DNA of 64,000 nucleotides from Candidatus Rubrivivax defluviihabitans. GTDB taxonomy: Bacteria > Pseudomonadota > Gammaproteobacteria > Burkholderiales > Burkholderiaceae_C. The stretch covers positions 62,001 to 126,000 of the forward strand of contig JADJMW010000011.1 of the NCBI GenBank assembly GCA_016709385.1, given 5' to 3'. The notes under the pieces are model-generated. The model did no database searches and was not told where the DNA came from. It saw only the letters and a program-made list of their open reading frames with translations. Shown one piece after another: positions 25,545-33,128 of the stretch (positions are counted from its first letter, which is position 1; each line of letters opens with the position of its first letter). A program made the translations under genes and the position numbers.

Positions 25545-27008
25545 TCAGGGCTGGCGCCAGGTCGTCGCCGCCAGCTGTCCCTGGCGGGCATAGTCCAGCG
25601 CCTCGGCCAGCACCTTGGCCGCCTCCTGCGGCGCGTGGAAGCCCATCGAATTCTCGGCCGCGATGAAGTCCAGCCGCCATTGCGCCTGGCGCTGCAGTTC
25701 CAGCGCGGCCTTCAGCTGCTCGGGCGTGGCACCTTCCTTCTTTGCCGCCACGACGGCGTCGATGAGCGAGACGATGGCCGTGCCGCCGCGCTGCAGCAGT
25801 TCGAAATTGCGCGTCTGGATGAGGTCGACGCGGGCCTTGATCTCGTCTTCCGACTGCTTGTGGCAGGTCTGGCAGGCGCGGCTGATGTTGAGGAGCGGGC
25901 TGCGTACCCAGTGGTCGGACACCTTGGTGGCGCCGTCGCGCGCATAAGGCATGTGGCAGTCGGCGCAGGCGACACCGCTGCGCGCGTGCACGCCCTGGCT
26001 CCAGAGCTCGAACTCGGGGTGCTGCGCCTTCAGGATGGGCGCGCCGGTCTCGGCGTGCTTGTAGTCGAAGAAGCGCTCGCCGCTGGAGAACTTGACCTCG
26101 TTCCAGAATTTCTCGGTCTCGTCGGCGCGCAGGCCCTGGCCCCAGGGCAGCGTGAGCGGCATCTGCGACGAGCAGTAGTACTCCACGTGGCACTGCGCGC
26201 AGACGAAGGTGCGCATCTCGGTGCGAGTGGCGTCCTGGTTGGGGTCGTAGGCGCGGGCCTTGTCGCCGCTGCGCCAGCGCTCGATCGAAGGCGCGAAAGG
26301 CGTGGCCGCATTCGAGGTGGCCAGCGCACGGATGCCGTTGATGAAGCCCGGCCGCGTGACGATGAGCTTCATCGTCTTCGGGTCGTGGCAGTCGCCGCAG
26401 GACACCGCGTGCCCGTGGCCCATGTCGTGCAGCTTCTGGTTGATCTCCTTGTACGACATCTTGTAGCTGGCCTCGAAGCCCTTCATGGCGTCGCCGCCAC
26501 CGAGTTCGCGGTACAGCGGCATCACCGTGGCGTGGCAGTGCAGGCAGGAACCGGTCTGCGGCTTGCTCAGGCGCTCGGTGTTCTCCTGGTCGGCCAGCAT
26601 GTAGGCGTGGCCGCGGCGGTCGCGGTAGTCGATGGAAAAGGCATAACCCAGGAACATGCGCTTCAGCCAGGGGTCGCGCTCGATCTTTTGGTCGGGCAGC
26701 GCCTCGCTGCCGCCGTGGCCGCCGAAGCGCGTGCGCGTGGGCGTGGCGGTGAGCATGTACGAGTCGTACTGCTTGGGCCAGTTCACGCCCCACTTGGCGG
26801 GGTCGGTGGTGTCGGCGGTGACTTCCACCAGCGTGCGGCTGGCGCCGGCGGCTTCCTGCTTGCGCTCGAAGATGTTCATCAGGAGCGCGGTGATGCCGGC
26901 CGCGGCCAGCGCGACCACGGCCACCACGGCCACCAGCAAGACGGTGGAGATGCCGCGCTGGGCCTGCGAAGAGGAGCTGGAAAGGCGCTTCAAGAAAACC
27001 TCCGTCAT
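25545..27008 (-). CDS. nrfA: Ammonia-forming pentaheme cytochrome c nitrite reductase
   Basis: 487 residues. A membrane-anchor or uncleaved signal helix spans about 22-45. Five c-type heme motifs occur: CLHCH (155), CGDCH (204), CAQCH (270), CADCH (348) and CQTCH (379). After heme 3 the sequence continues VEYYC, giving the catalytic tyrosine, and HMPYARDG and SDHW hold further conserved histidines. NrfA reduces nitrite to ammonium with six electrons in the periplasm. The first heme has CxxCH where the Escherichia coli-type enzyme has CxxCK. The ATG overlaps the nrfH stop by 4 bp. Confidence 0.93.
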   Translation of the reverse strand: MTEVFLKRLSSSSSQAQRGISTVLLVAVVAVVALAAAGITALLMNIFERKQEAAGASRTLVEVTADTTDPAKWGVNWPKQYDSYMLTATPTRTRFGGHGGSEALPDQKIERDPWLKRMFLGYAFSIDYRDRRGHAYMLADQENTERLSKPQTGSCLHCHATVMPLYRELGGGDAMKGFEASYKMSYKEINQKLHDMGHGHAVSCGDCHDPKTMKLIVTRPGFINGIRALATSNAATPFAPSIERWRSGDKARAYDPNQDATRTEMRTFVCAQCHVEYYCSSQMPLTLPWGQGLRADETEKFWNEVKFSSGERFFDYKHAETGAPILKAQHPEFELWSQGVHARSGVACADCHMPYARDGATKVSDHWVRSPLLNISRACQTCHKQSEDEIKARVDLIQTRNFELLQRGGTAIVSLIDAVVAAKKEGATPEQLKAALELQRQAQWRLDFIAAENSMGFHAPQEAAKVLAEALDYARQGQLAATTWRQP

Positions 27009-27541
27009 CGGTTGTCGGGGCCGCCGAGCCCGGCGCGTTCGCCGTGGCCGACCGTCTGGTGGCAGTGCACGCAGCGCAGTTCCTGGCCCGGCGCGGCGGT
27101 GACGACGGCGTCGTGCACCATGGCTTCATGGCAGGCCAAGCAGTTCTGCTGCAGGATGCGCGCGTTGTAGTCGGTGATCGCGATCGGCTCGGGAAAGTCC
27201 TGCATCGTGAAGGCGCGTGAATGCGACCAGCCGTTCAGGCCCTTGGCGACGTACTTGCCGACGAAGTCGTGCGGCAGGTGGCATTCCACGCAGCCGGCCA
27301 CGGCGTGGTGGCTCGATTTCTGCCAGGCGTCGTACTGCGGCTGCATGATGTGGCAGTTGACGCAGACCTTGGGGTCGTTGCTCATGTAAGAGAGCCCCTC
27401 GGCGTAGACGAAGGTATAGCCGCCCACGCCGGCCAGGATGCCCAGCAGCACCGCCAGCACGAGCATCAGCTTCGTGCTGCCGGCCAGTCCCCGCTGGCGC
27501 GCCCGGCTGCTGCTTCGCATGCGTTCCCCTCTTCGAGCCAT
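27005..27541 (-). CDS. nrfH: Tetraheme cytochrome c quinol dehydrogenase, NrfA partner
   Basis: 178 residues. One N-terminal membrane helix (about 23-45) is followed by four CxxCH hemes at residues 60, 84, 134 and 157, the NapC/NrfH pattern. The GLSYMSNDPKVCVNCHIM region matches NrfH, in which a methionine ligates heme 1. It oxidises quinol and feeds electrons to NrfA. The start is ATG 27541; ATG 27520 is also possible. It precedes nrfA with a 4-bp overlap, the usual nrfHA order. Confidence 0.93.
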   Translation of the reverse strand: MARRGERMRSSSRARQRGLAGSTKLMLVLAVLLGILAGVGGYTFVYAEGLSYMSNDPKVCVNCHIMQPQYDAWQKSSHHAVAGCVECHLPHDFVGKYVAKGLNGWSHSRAFTMQDFPEPIAITDYNARILQQNCLACHEAMVHDAVVTAAPGQELRCVHCHQTVGHGERAGLGGPDNR

Positions 27542-27672
27542 GGTCAGGCTTCAGAGCCCGGGCGCATGATGCCGTGCACCCCGGTGGCGATCAAGCGCGC
27601 CGCCGCGCCGCTTGGCGATCCCTTGATCTTGCGCAAACCGGCGGGCGGCGCCGCGCTGCTGCGGCGCGCGGG
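27542..27672 (-). promoter_or_regulatory. Region upstream of nrfH with weak FNR/DNR-like half-palindrome
   Basis: 131 bp without a gene. On the minus strand TTGCG-CAAG-ATCAA (27623-27636) keeps one perfect and one degenerate half of the TTGAT-N4-ATCAA consensus, about 80 nt before nrfH. Control by an anaerobic or nitrogen-oxide regulator is expected for nrfHA, but the match is poor. Confidence 0.3.
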
Positions 27673-28530
27673 TCAGAACGCCAGCCGCACCTGCCCGGTC
27701 ATGCCGACCCGCAAGACGCGCTCCACGCCCTCCACGACCGCCGCGTTCATGCCGAAGGTGATGCCGCCTTGCATGCGCGGGTCGGCACGGTAGCCGGCCA
27801 GCGTGGCGCCCGGCTCGCTGCCGGTTTCGGCCGTGGCCGGGTCCACGTTGGGGATCGAGCAGCGCACGCAGGGCTTGACCAGGCGCAGCCGCACCGGTCC
27901 CCCAGGCGTGTCGAAGGTGATCTCCTCGATGTGGTCCTCGTCGAAGGGCTGCAGGCCGTCGAGCACCAGGTTGGGCCGGAAACGCTGCATCGTCACCGGC
28001 GTCGCGTCGCGTGCGGCCAGGCGCTGGTTCAGGTCGTCCAGCGAAGCCCGGTTGGCCACCAGCAGCGGGAAGGCGTCGCTGAAGGCGGCTTCGGCCTGCA
28101 GCTCGCCGGTCCACTTCGGGTCGGCCAGCCGCTGCTGTTCGGGGTCGAAGCGCACCAGGCGCAGCCGCTGGCCGCCGCCGATGAAGTCGCTGAACCACTG
28201 CGCCGCCAGCGCGCCCATGTCGAAGGCCTTGACCACGTCGTCCCACACGCGCACGCGGGCGGCGGCTTCCACCGTATCCAGCCGCACGTGCAGCGCCAGC
28301 ATGCCGGGGGCGCGCAGCACCATCTCGTGGCCCTTGAGGGTGGGCTGCACCAGCGCCAGACGCGGCCATTCACGCTGCGTGAGCATGTCGCCGTGGGTGT
28401 CGACCACCATCCAGGCGCGGTCGAGGTCGAGTCCGGTCTCGACCAGCAAGGCTTCGTCCAGCGCGATGCCGGCGCAGGACTTGATCGGGTGCACGAAGAG
28501 GGCAGCAAGGGTGCAGGCGAGGTCGGTCAA
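27673..28530 (-). CDS. MOSC domain protein, YcbX type
   Basis: 285 residues. An N-terminal MOSC_N beta-barrel region (LFVHPIKSCAG, WMVVDTHGDMLTQRE) is followed by the MOSC domain (FRPNLVLDG, EDHIEEITF, and KPCVRCSIPNVDP with the molybdenum-liganding cysteine). Such proteins bind the molybdenum cofactor and reduce N-hydroxylated compounds; MOSC is named for the sulfurase C-terminus. It is divergent from the UbiH-type gene. No ferredoxin domain is fused, unlike E. coli YcbX. Confidence 0.9.
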   Translation of the reverse strand: MTDLACTLAALFVHPIKSCAGIALDEALLVETGLDLDRAWMVVDTHGDMLTQREWPRLALVQPTLKGHEMVLRAPGMLALHVRLDTVEAAARVRVWDDVVKAFDMGALAAQWFSDFIGGGQRLRLVRFDPEQQRLADPKWTGELQAEAAFSDAFPLLVANRASLDDLNQRLAARDATPVTMQRFRPNLVLDGLQPFDEDHIEEITFDTPGGPVRLRLVKPCVRCSIPNVDPATAETGSEPGATLAGYRADPRMQGGITFGMNAAVVEGVERVLRVGMTGQVRLAF

Positions 28531-28583
28531 GAACGCTCCAAAGGGTCATCCAGTTCTTTTCATTGTGCCGCCGGGCGGCTTCC

Positions 28584-28589
28584 TACAAT
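28584..28589 (+). promoter_or_regulatory. TACAAT -10 box, leaderless arrangement
   Basis: TACAAT ends 6 nt before the GTG start at 28596. A TTGTGC with 15-nt spacing (28563-28568) is the best -35 candidate. The predicted transcript begins at the start codon. Confidence 0.45.
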
Positions 28590-28595
28590 GCGTGA

Positions 28596-29702
28596 GTGAG
28601 TCCCTATGACATTCTCGTGCGCGGCGCCGGTGCCGTGGGCCTGACGGCCGCGCTGGCACTGTCGCGCCAGGGCTGGCGCGTGGCGCTGCTGGGTGCGGCC
28701 GCGTTGCCGGCCGTCGACGACGTGCGCGCCTATGCGCTCAACCGCAGTTCGGTGGCGCTGCTGCAGTCGCTGAAGGTGTGGGACGCCATTCCTGACGACG
28801 CCCGCACACCGGTCTTCGACATGCACGTGCAGGGCGACGCACCCGGCGCCACGCTGGACTTCTCGGCCTGGACGCAGTCGCTGGGCGAACTGGCCTGGAT
28901 CGTCGACGCCGCCGAACTCGAAGCCGCATTGCGCACCGCGGCGCGATTTGCGCCGCACGTCTCCGCCGTCGACCGCGAGGTGCCGGCCACGCTGCAGGTG
29001 CTGGCCGAGGGCAAGGACTCGGCCACGCGCGCCCGGCTGGGGGTGCACATGCCGCGCCAAGCCTACGGCCAGCGTGGCATCGCCGCGCGGCTGCTGGCCA
29101 GCCAGCCGCACGCCGGCCTGGCGCGACAGTGGTTTCGCAGCCCCGACGTGCTGGCCCTGCTGCCGCTGGATCGCCCGCGCGCCGGCCACGGCCTGGGCCT
29201 GGTCTGGTCGGTGCCCGACGCCCGCGCCGACGAACTGATGGCCATGCCCGAGGCCGAATTCCTGGCCGAGCTCATGCACGCCAGCCAGGGTGCGGCCGGC
29301 AACCTGGTGCTGGCCAGCCCGCGCGCGCAATGGCCGCTGTCGCTGGCGCGCGCCGAAGCCGTGCACGGCCCGGGCTGGGTGCTGGTGGGCGACGCCGCCC
29401 ACGTGGTGCACCCGCTGGCCGGCCAGGGGCTGAACCTGGGCCTGGCCGACGTGGCCGCGCTGGCCGAGGTGCTGGCCGGGCGCGAACCCTGGAGGCCGCT
29501 GGCCGACACGCGGCTGCTGCAGCGCTATGCACGCCGTCGCATCGGCCCCACGCTGGCCATGGCCGGCCTCACCGACGGCCTGCTGCAGCTGTTCGCCAGC
29601 CCGGCGCCGCTGGCGCGGGAACTTCGCAACCGCGGGCTGAGTCTCGTCAACCACCTCACGCCGCTGAAGCGGCTGCTGGCCGCTCGTGCCCTCGACGGCT
29701 GA
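28596..29702 (+). CDS. UbiH/UbiF/VisC-type FAD-dependent hydroxylase
   Basis: 368 residues from a GTG. The FAD dinucleotide fold is GAGAVGLTAALALSRQG at the N-terminus and the second FAD motif is GDAAHVVHPLAGQGLNLGLAD (about 263-283), the hallmark of ubiquinone-ring hydroxylases. Between them lies RQWFRSPDVLALLPLDRP. It most likely hydroxylates the ubiquinone ring, but which carbon (UbiH, UbiF or UbiI role) cannot be told. dsbC follows 25 bp later. Confidence 0.9.
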   Translation: MSPYDILVRGAGAVGLTAALALSRQGWRVALLGAAALPAVDDVRAYALNRSSVALLQSLKVWDAIPDDARTPVFDMHVQGDAPGATLDFSAWTQSLGELAWIVDAAELEAALRTAARFAPHVSAVDREVPATLQVLAEGKDSATRARLGVHMPRQAYGQRGIAARLLASQPHAGLARQWFRSPDVLALLPLDRPRAGHGLGLVWSVPDARADELMAMPEAEFLAELMHASQGAAGNLVLASPRAQWPLSLARAEAVHGPGWVLVGDAAHVVHPLAGQGLNLGLADVAALAEVLAGREPWRPLADTRLLQRYARRRIGPTLAMAGLTDGLLQLFASPAPLARELRNRGLSLVNHLTPLKRLLAARALDG

Positions 29703-29727
29703 TGCCAACCGAACCGGACCTCCACGA

Positions 29728-30462
29728 ATGAAATACGCGTCTTCGATCAAGCCGGCGCTGGCCGCCGCGCTGCTGCTGCTGTCCTTCGGCGTGCTGGCCC
29801 AGGAGGCGGTGATCCGCAAGACCCTGGCCGAACGGCTGCCCAACCTGCCCAAGATCGACGAGGTCACGCGCACGCCGATTCCCGGCCTGTACGAGGTGCG
29901 CTACGGCGGCACCGAGATCTTCTACAGCGACGCCACCGGCGAGCACATCCTCAGCGGCGCGCTGATCGAAACCAAGACGCGCACCGACCTCACCGAGGCG
30001 CGGCTGGAAAAGCTGTTGGCGATCGAATTCGACAAGCTGCCGCTGAAGGACGCCATGGTGCAGCGGCAGGGCAGCGGTGCGCGCAAGATGGCGGTCTTCG
30101 TGGACCCGAACTGCGGCTACTGCAAGCGTTTCGAGCGCGACATCGCCAGCGTCAAGGACGTCACCATCTACACCTTCCTGATTCCCATCCTGGGCGCGGA
30201 CTCGACCGCCAAGTCGCGCGACATCTGGTGCGCCAAGGAGCCCATGCGCGCCTGGCGCGACTGGATGCTCGACGCCGTGGTGCCGGCCAAGGCCATGGGC
30301 AAGTGCGACGACGCGGCGATCGAACGCAACCTGGCCTTCTCGCGCGCGCACCGCATCAACGGCACGCCGGCCGTCATCTTCGAGGACGGCACGCGCAAGC
30401 CGGGAGCCCTGCCCAAGGCCGAGGTCGAACGGCTGCTGGTGGCGGCCAGCGCCAACAAGTAG
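29728..30462 (+). CDS. dsbC: Periplasmic disulfide isomerase DsbC
   Basis: 244 residues. The signal peptide ends about residue 24 (LLLLSFGVLAQ). An N-terminal dimerisation domain (YEVRYGGTEIFYSDATGEH) is followed by a thioredoxin domain with active site CGYC in VFVDPNCGYCKRF and the cis-proline NGTPAVIFEDG. A second cysteine pair (DIWCAKE and MGKCDD) is conserved in DsbC. It reshuffles wrong disulfides in the periplasm. ATG at 29728. Confidence 0.95.
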   Translation: MKYASSIKPALAAALLLLSFGVLAQEAVIRKTLAERLPNLPKIDEVTRTPIPGLYEVRYGGTEIFYSDATGEHILSGALIETKTRTDLTEARLEKLLAIEFDKLPLKDAMVQRQGSGARKMAVFVDPNCGYCKRFERDIASVKDVTIYTFLIPILGADSTAKSRDIWCAKEPMRAWRDWMLDAVVPAKAMGKCDDAAIERNLAFSRAHRINGTPAVIFEDGTRKPGALPKAEVERLLVAASANK

Positions 30463-30512
30463 GCATCCCGCCGCTGCCGCCGGCCGGTGGCTGCAAGCCC
30501 GACCGGGCCGGC

Positions 30513-31679
30513 ATGAGTGCCCCGCGTGCGACCGGGCCCAGGCAAGCGCGCAGCTTGGCGGCGCTCGCTGCGGTGGTGACCCTGGCCCACCTGTGGCTGG
30601 CCGGCCAGTGGCTGCCGGCGCGCCTGGGTGAAGGCGCTGCCGACACCTTGCCGCGGCGCATCGAGGTGGTCTTCGTGCGCGAACTGGCCCCCGCGCCGCC
30701 GCCGGCCGCACCCGAGCCGGCACCGCGCCGCCGGCCGCGGCCCGTGGCCGCCCCGGCGGCGCCGGCAGCGTCGGCGCCGCCAGCCACGGTGCTGGCCGCA
30801 GCCCAGCCCGAAGCCGTGCCGTCGCCGGCGCTGGAGTGGCCTGCCGAATGGGACTCCGAATGGCCGACCGAGCGGCCTGCGGCGACGACCACGGAGCAGG
30901 TAGCGCCAACGGCGTCCGAGCCGCCACCGCAGCGGGTCGCCGAAGCACCGGTGCAGGCGCCGGCGGGCGCGACGGCGGCCCCGCAGGCTGCGCCGGCCGC
31001 CTTCGAATGGCCACCGTCCACGCGCCTGAGTTATCGCCTCAGCGGCAACTACCGCGGCCCGGTGGAAGGGCAGGCGCAGGTGGAGTGGCTGCGCGCGGGC
31101 ACGCGCTACCAGGTGCACATGGAGGTCAGCATCGGCCCGTTCTTCGCGCCGTTGATGAGCCGGCGCGTGGCCAGCGAAGGCGAGATCACGCCCGAAGGCC
31201 TGCGACCGAGCCGCTACGACGAGGAAACCCGCATCGTGACGCGCGAACCGCGCCGGCTCGTCGTCTTCCTCGACGCCGACCGCGTGCGCCTGCCCGGCGG
31301 TGCCGAGCTGCCGAGACCCGAAGGCGTGCAGGACAGCGCCAGCCAGTTCGTGCAGCTGACCTGGCTGTTCACCACCCGGCCCGACCTGCTGCAGCCGGGG
31401 GTTTCGATTTCACTGCCGCTGGCGCTGCCGCGGCGCGTGCAGGACTGGACCTACGAAGTACAGGAACCGGAGTGGCTCCAAACGCCGGCCGGCGCGGTGC
31501 TGGCGCTGCACGTGAAGCCGCGCCGCGAAGCCATGCGCCCCGGCGACCTGGCCGCCGAGATGTGGGTGGCACCCAGCCTGCAGTACCTGCCGGTGCGCAT
31601 CGTGATCCGGCAGGACGAGGAGACCCATGTCGACCTGGTCATCGAACGCCTGCCGCTGCAGGCCGAGCCCGGCCGCTGA
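30513..31679 (+). CDS. DUF3108 protein with TonB-like Pro/Ala-rich linker
   Basis: 388 residues. An N-terminal membrane helix (about 15-34) is followed by a 100-residue linker rich in Pro, Ala and Arg (PAPEPAPRRRPRPVAAPA), which looks like the periplasm-spanning arm of TonB. The C-terminal 230 residues are a DUF3108 beta-rich domain (LSYRLSGNYRG, AEGEITPEGLRP-like, RVQDWTYEVQE). Function is unknown; the layout suggests an inner-membrane-anchored periplasmic protein reaching toward the outer membrane. Confidence 0.8.
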   Translation: MSAPRATGPRQARSLAALAAVVTLAHLWLAGQWLPARLGEGAADTLPRRIEVVFVRELAPAPPPAAPEPAPRRRPRPVAAPAAPAASAPPATVLAAAQPEAVPSPALEWPAEWDSEWPTERPAATTTEQVAPTASEPPPQRVAEAPVQAPAGATAAPQAAPAAFEWPPSTRLSYRLSGNYRGPVEGQAQVEWLRAGTRYQVHMEVSIGPFFAPLMSRRVASEGEITPEGLRPSRYDEETRIVTREPRRLVVFLDADRVRLPGGAELPRPEGVQDSASQFVQLTWLFTTRPDLLQPGVSISLPLALPRRVQDWTYEVQEPEWLQTPAGAVLALHVKPRREAMRPGDLAAEMWVAPSLQYLPVRIVIRQDEETHVDLVIERLPLQAEPGR

Positions 31680-31731
31680 CCGCGCGCCGCGGCCCGCACC
31701 GCCGCCGGTGCGAGGGCCGGCAACGCCGCCG

Positions 31732-31737
31732 TATAGT
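31732..31737 (+). promoter_or_regulatory. TATAGT -10 box of the enoyl-CoA hydratase gene
   Basis: TATAGT lies 27 nt before the ATG, followed by AAGGAG at a normal distance, so this gene has a conventional leader. The -35 is weak. Confidence 0.4.
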
Positions 31738-31764
31738 CATTGCAGAACCCGCAAGGAGAGCCCC

Positions 31765-32556
31765 ATGACCGAAGCCCTGATCCTGACCGAAGTGCGCCCC
31801 GGCGAGGGCGAACGCCGCACCGCCCTGATCACGCTGAACCGCCCGAAGCAGCTGAATGCGCTGAACGACGCGCTGATGGACCAGCTCGGCGCCGCGCTGC
31901 TGGACTTCGACCGCGACCCCGGCATCGGCTGCATCGTAATCACCGGCAGCGAGAAGGCCTTCGCCGCCGGCGCCGATATCTCGGCGATGGCCAAGAAGAC
32001 CTTCATGGAGGCGCACCACGGCGAATTCATCACGCGCAACTGGGAAACCATGCGCCAGGTGAAGAAGCCGGTGATCGCGGCCGTTGCCGGCTTCGCCCTG
32101 GGCGGCGGCTGCGAGCTGGCCATGATGTGCGACTTCATCATCGCCGCCGAGACGGCGAAGTTCGGCCAGCCCGAGATCAAGATCGGCATCATCCCCGGTG
32201 CCGGCGGCACGCAGCGGCTGCCGCGCGCGGTGGGCAAGAGCAAGGCCATGGACATGGTGCTCACCGCCCGCATGATGGACGCCGCCGAGGCCGAGCGCGC
32301 CGGGCTGGTGTCGCGCGTGGTGCCGGCCGACAAGCTGCTGGACGAAGCGCTGGCCGCCGCCGCCGCCATCTGCGCGATGAGCGCGCCCAGCGTGGCCTTC
32401 GCCAAGGAATGCGTCAACCGCGCCTTCGAAAGCGGCCTGGCCGACGGCATGAGCTACGAGCGGAGGATCTTCCATTCGCTGTTCGCCACCGAAGACCAGA
32501 AGGAAGGCATGGACGCCTTCCTGAACAAGCGCAAGCCGGCGTTCAGGCACGGCTGA
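31765..32556 (+). CDS. Enoyl-CoA hydratase
   Basis: 263 residues of the crotonase family. LNRPKQLNALN, the oxyanion-hole AFAAGADISAM and ALGGGCELAMMCD, and the catalytic glutamates in FGQPEIKIGIIPGAGGTQRLPR are all present. The second glutamate is replaced by Gly-Ala, as in many bacterial paralogues. It hydrates trans-2-enoyl-CoA in beta-oxidation or a related acyl-CoA pathway. ATG at 31765 with AAGGAG 6-8 nt upstream. It converges on the PNPOx-like gene. Confidence 0.93.
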   Translation: MTEALILTEVRPGEGERRTALITLNRPKQLNALNDALMDQLGAALLDFDRDPGIGCIVITGSEKAFAAGADISAMAKKTFMEAHHGEFITRNWETMRQVKKPVIAAVAGFALGGGCELAMMCDFIIAAETAKFGQPEIKIGIIPGAGGTQRLPRAVGKSKAMDMVLTARMMDAAEAERAGLVSRVVPADKLLDEALAAAAAICAMSAPSVAFAKECVNRAFESGLADGMSYERRIFHSLFATEDQKEGMDAFLNKRKPAFRHG

Positions 32557-32566
32557 GCGCTTGCGG

Positions 32567-33118
32567 CTACGGCGTCACCCAGCGCCGGCCCTTGGCGTCG
32601 AAGATGGCGCGGCGGTGGCCTTCGGCGTGCAGCTCCAGCCAGTCGACGGCCTGCACCTCGGCGGCCAGGACCGCGAAGAAGCCGCGGCTGCCGCGTTGCG
32701 GCAGCGGGTGCGCCACCGTGCTGCCCGGCGGCAGCGGCGACAGGTAGTCGTGCGCCGCCGGGCTCATCTTCAACTGCGCCCAGCGCGAAGACACTTCCAG
32801 CCCCGAGGTCTGAAGCGACAGATGCACGCGCAGTCGCAGCTGCCAGCCCAGCGGGTCGGACCACAGCACGAGCGTGCCCAGCGGATGGCGCTCGACCTGC
32901 CGCGCCTTGGCACTGCGCTCGTCGGTATAGATCAGCAGCGTGCTTGCCGAGGCCTCGATGTCGCGCAGCACCACGCTGCGCGCGTCGGCCCGCTCGCCGT
33001 CCAGGGTGGCCAGCACGCCGACGCGCCAGGGGTGGCCCTTTTCGCGCACCGCCGAGCCCAGCTCGGCCCAGACGGCGCACTCGATCTCGGCCAGTTGTTC
33101 GAGCCGCGCCGCGGGCAT
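32567..33118 (-). CDS. Pyridoxamine 5'-phosphate oxidase-like flavin-binding protein
   Basis: 183 residues. A split-barrel FMN-binding fold is indicated by RSVVLRDIEASASTLLIYTDERS and the short PLGWQLRLR. The C-terminal dimerisation part of true PdxH (with the RLxRPP-type end) is missing, so this is a PNPOx-like family member, not the biosynthetic enzyme. Substrate unknown. It lies 10 bp before the lysS stop region and is probably co-transcribed with lysS. Confidence 0.8.
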   Translation of the reverse strand: MPAARLEQLAEIECAVWAELGSAVREKGHPWRVGVLATLDGERADARSVVLRDIEASASTLLIYTDERSAKARQVERHPLGTLVLWSDPLGWQLRLRVHLSLQTSGLEVSSRWAQLKMSPAAHDYLSPLPPGSTVAHPLPQRGSRGFFAVLAAEVQAVDWLELHAEGHRRAIFDAKGRRWVTP

Positions 33119-33128
33119 GGTTGTGCCT

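Noticed and set aside
27623..27636. Confident FNR/DNR operator before nrfH
   Set aside because: Only one half-site is intact and two bases of the other half are wrong; it is kept only as a weak note in the feature list.
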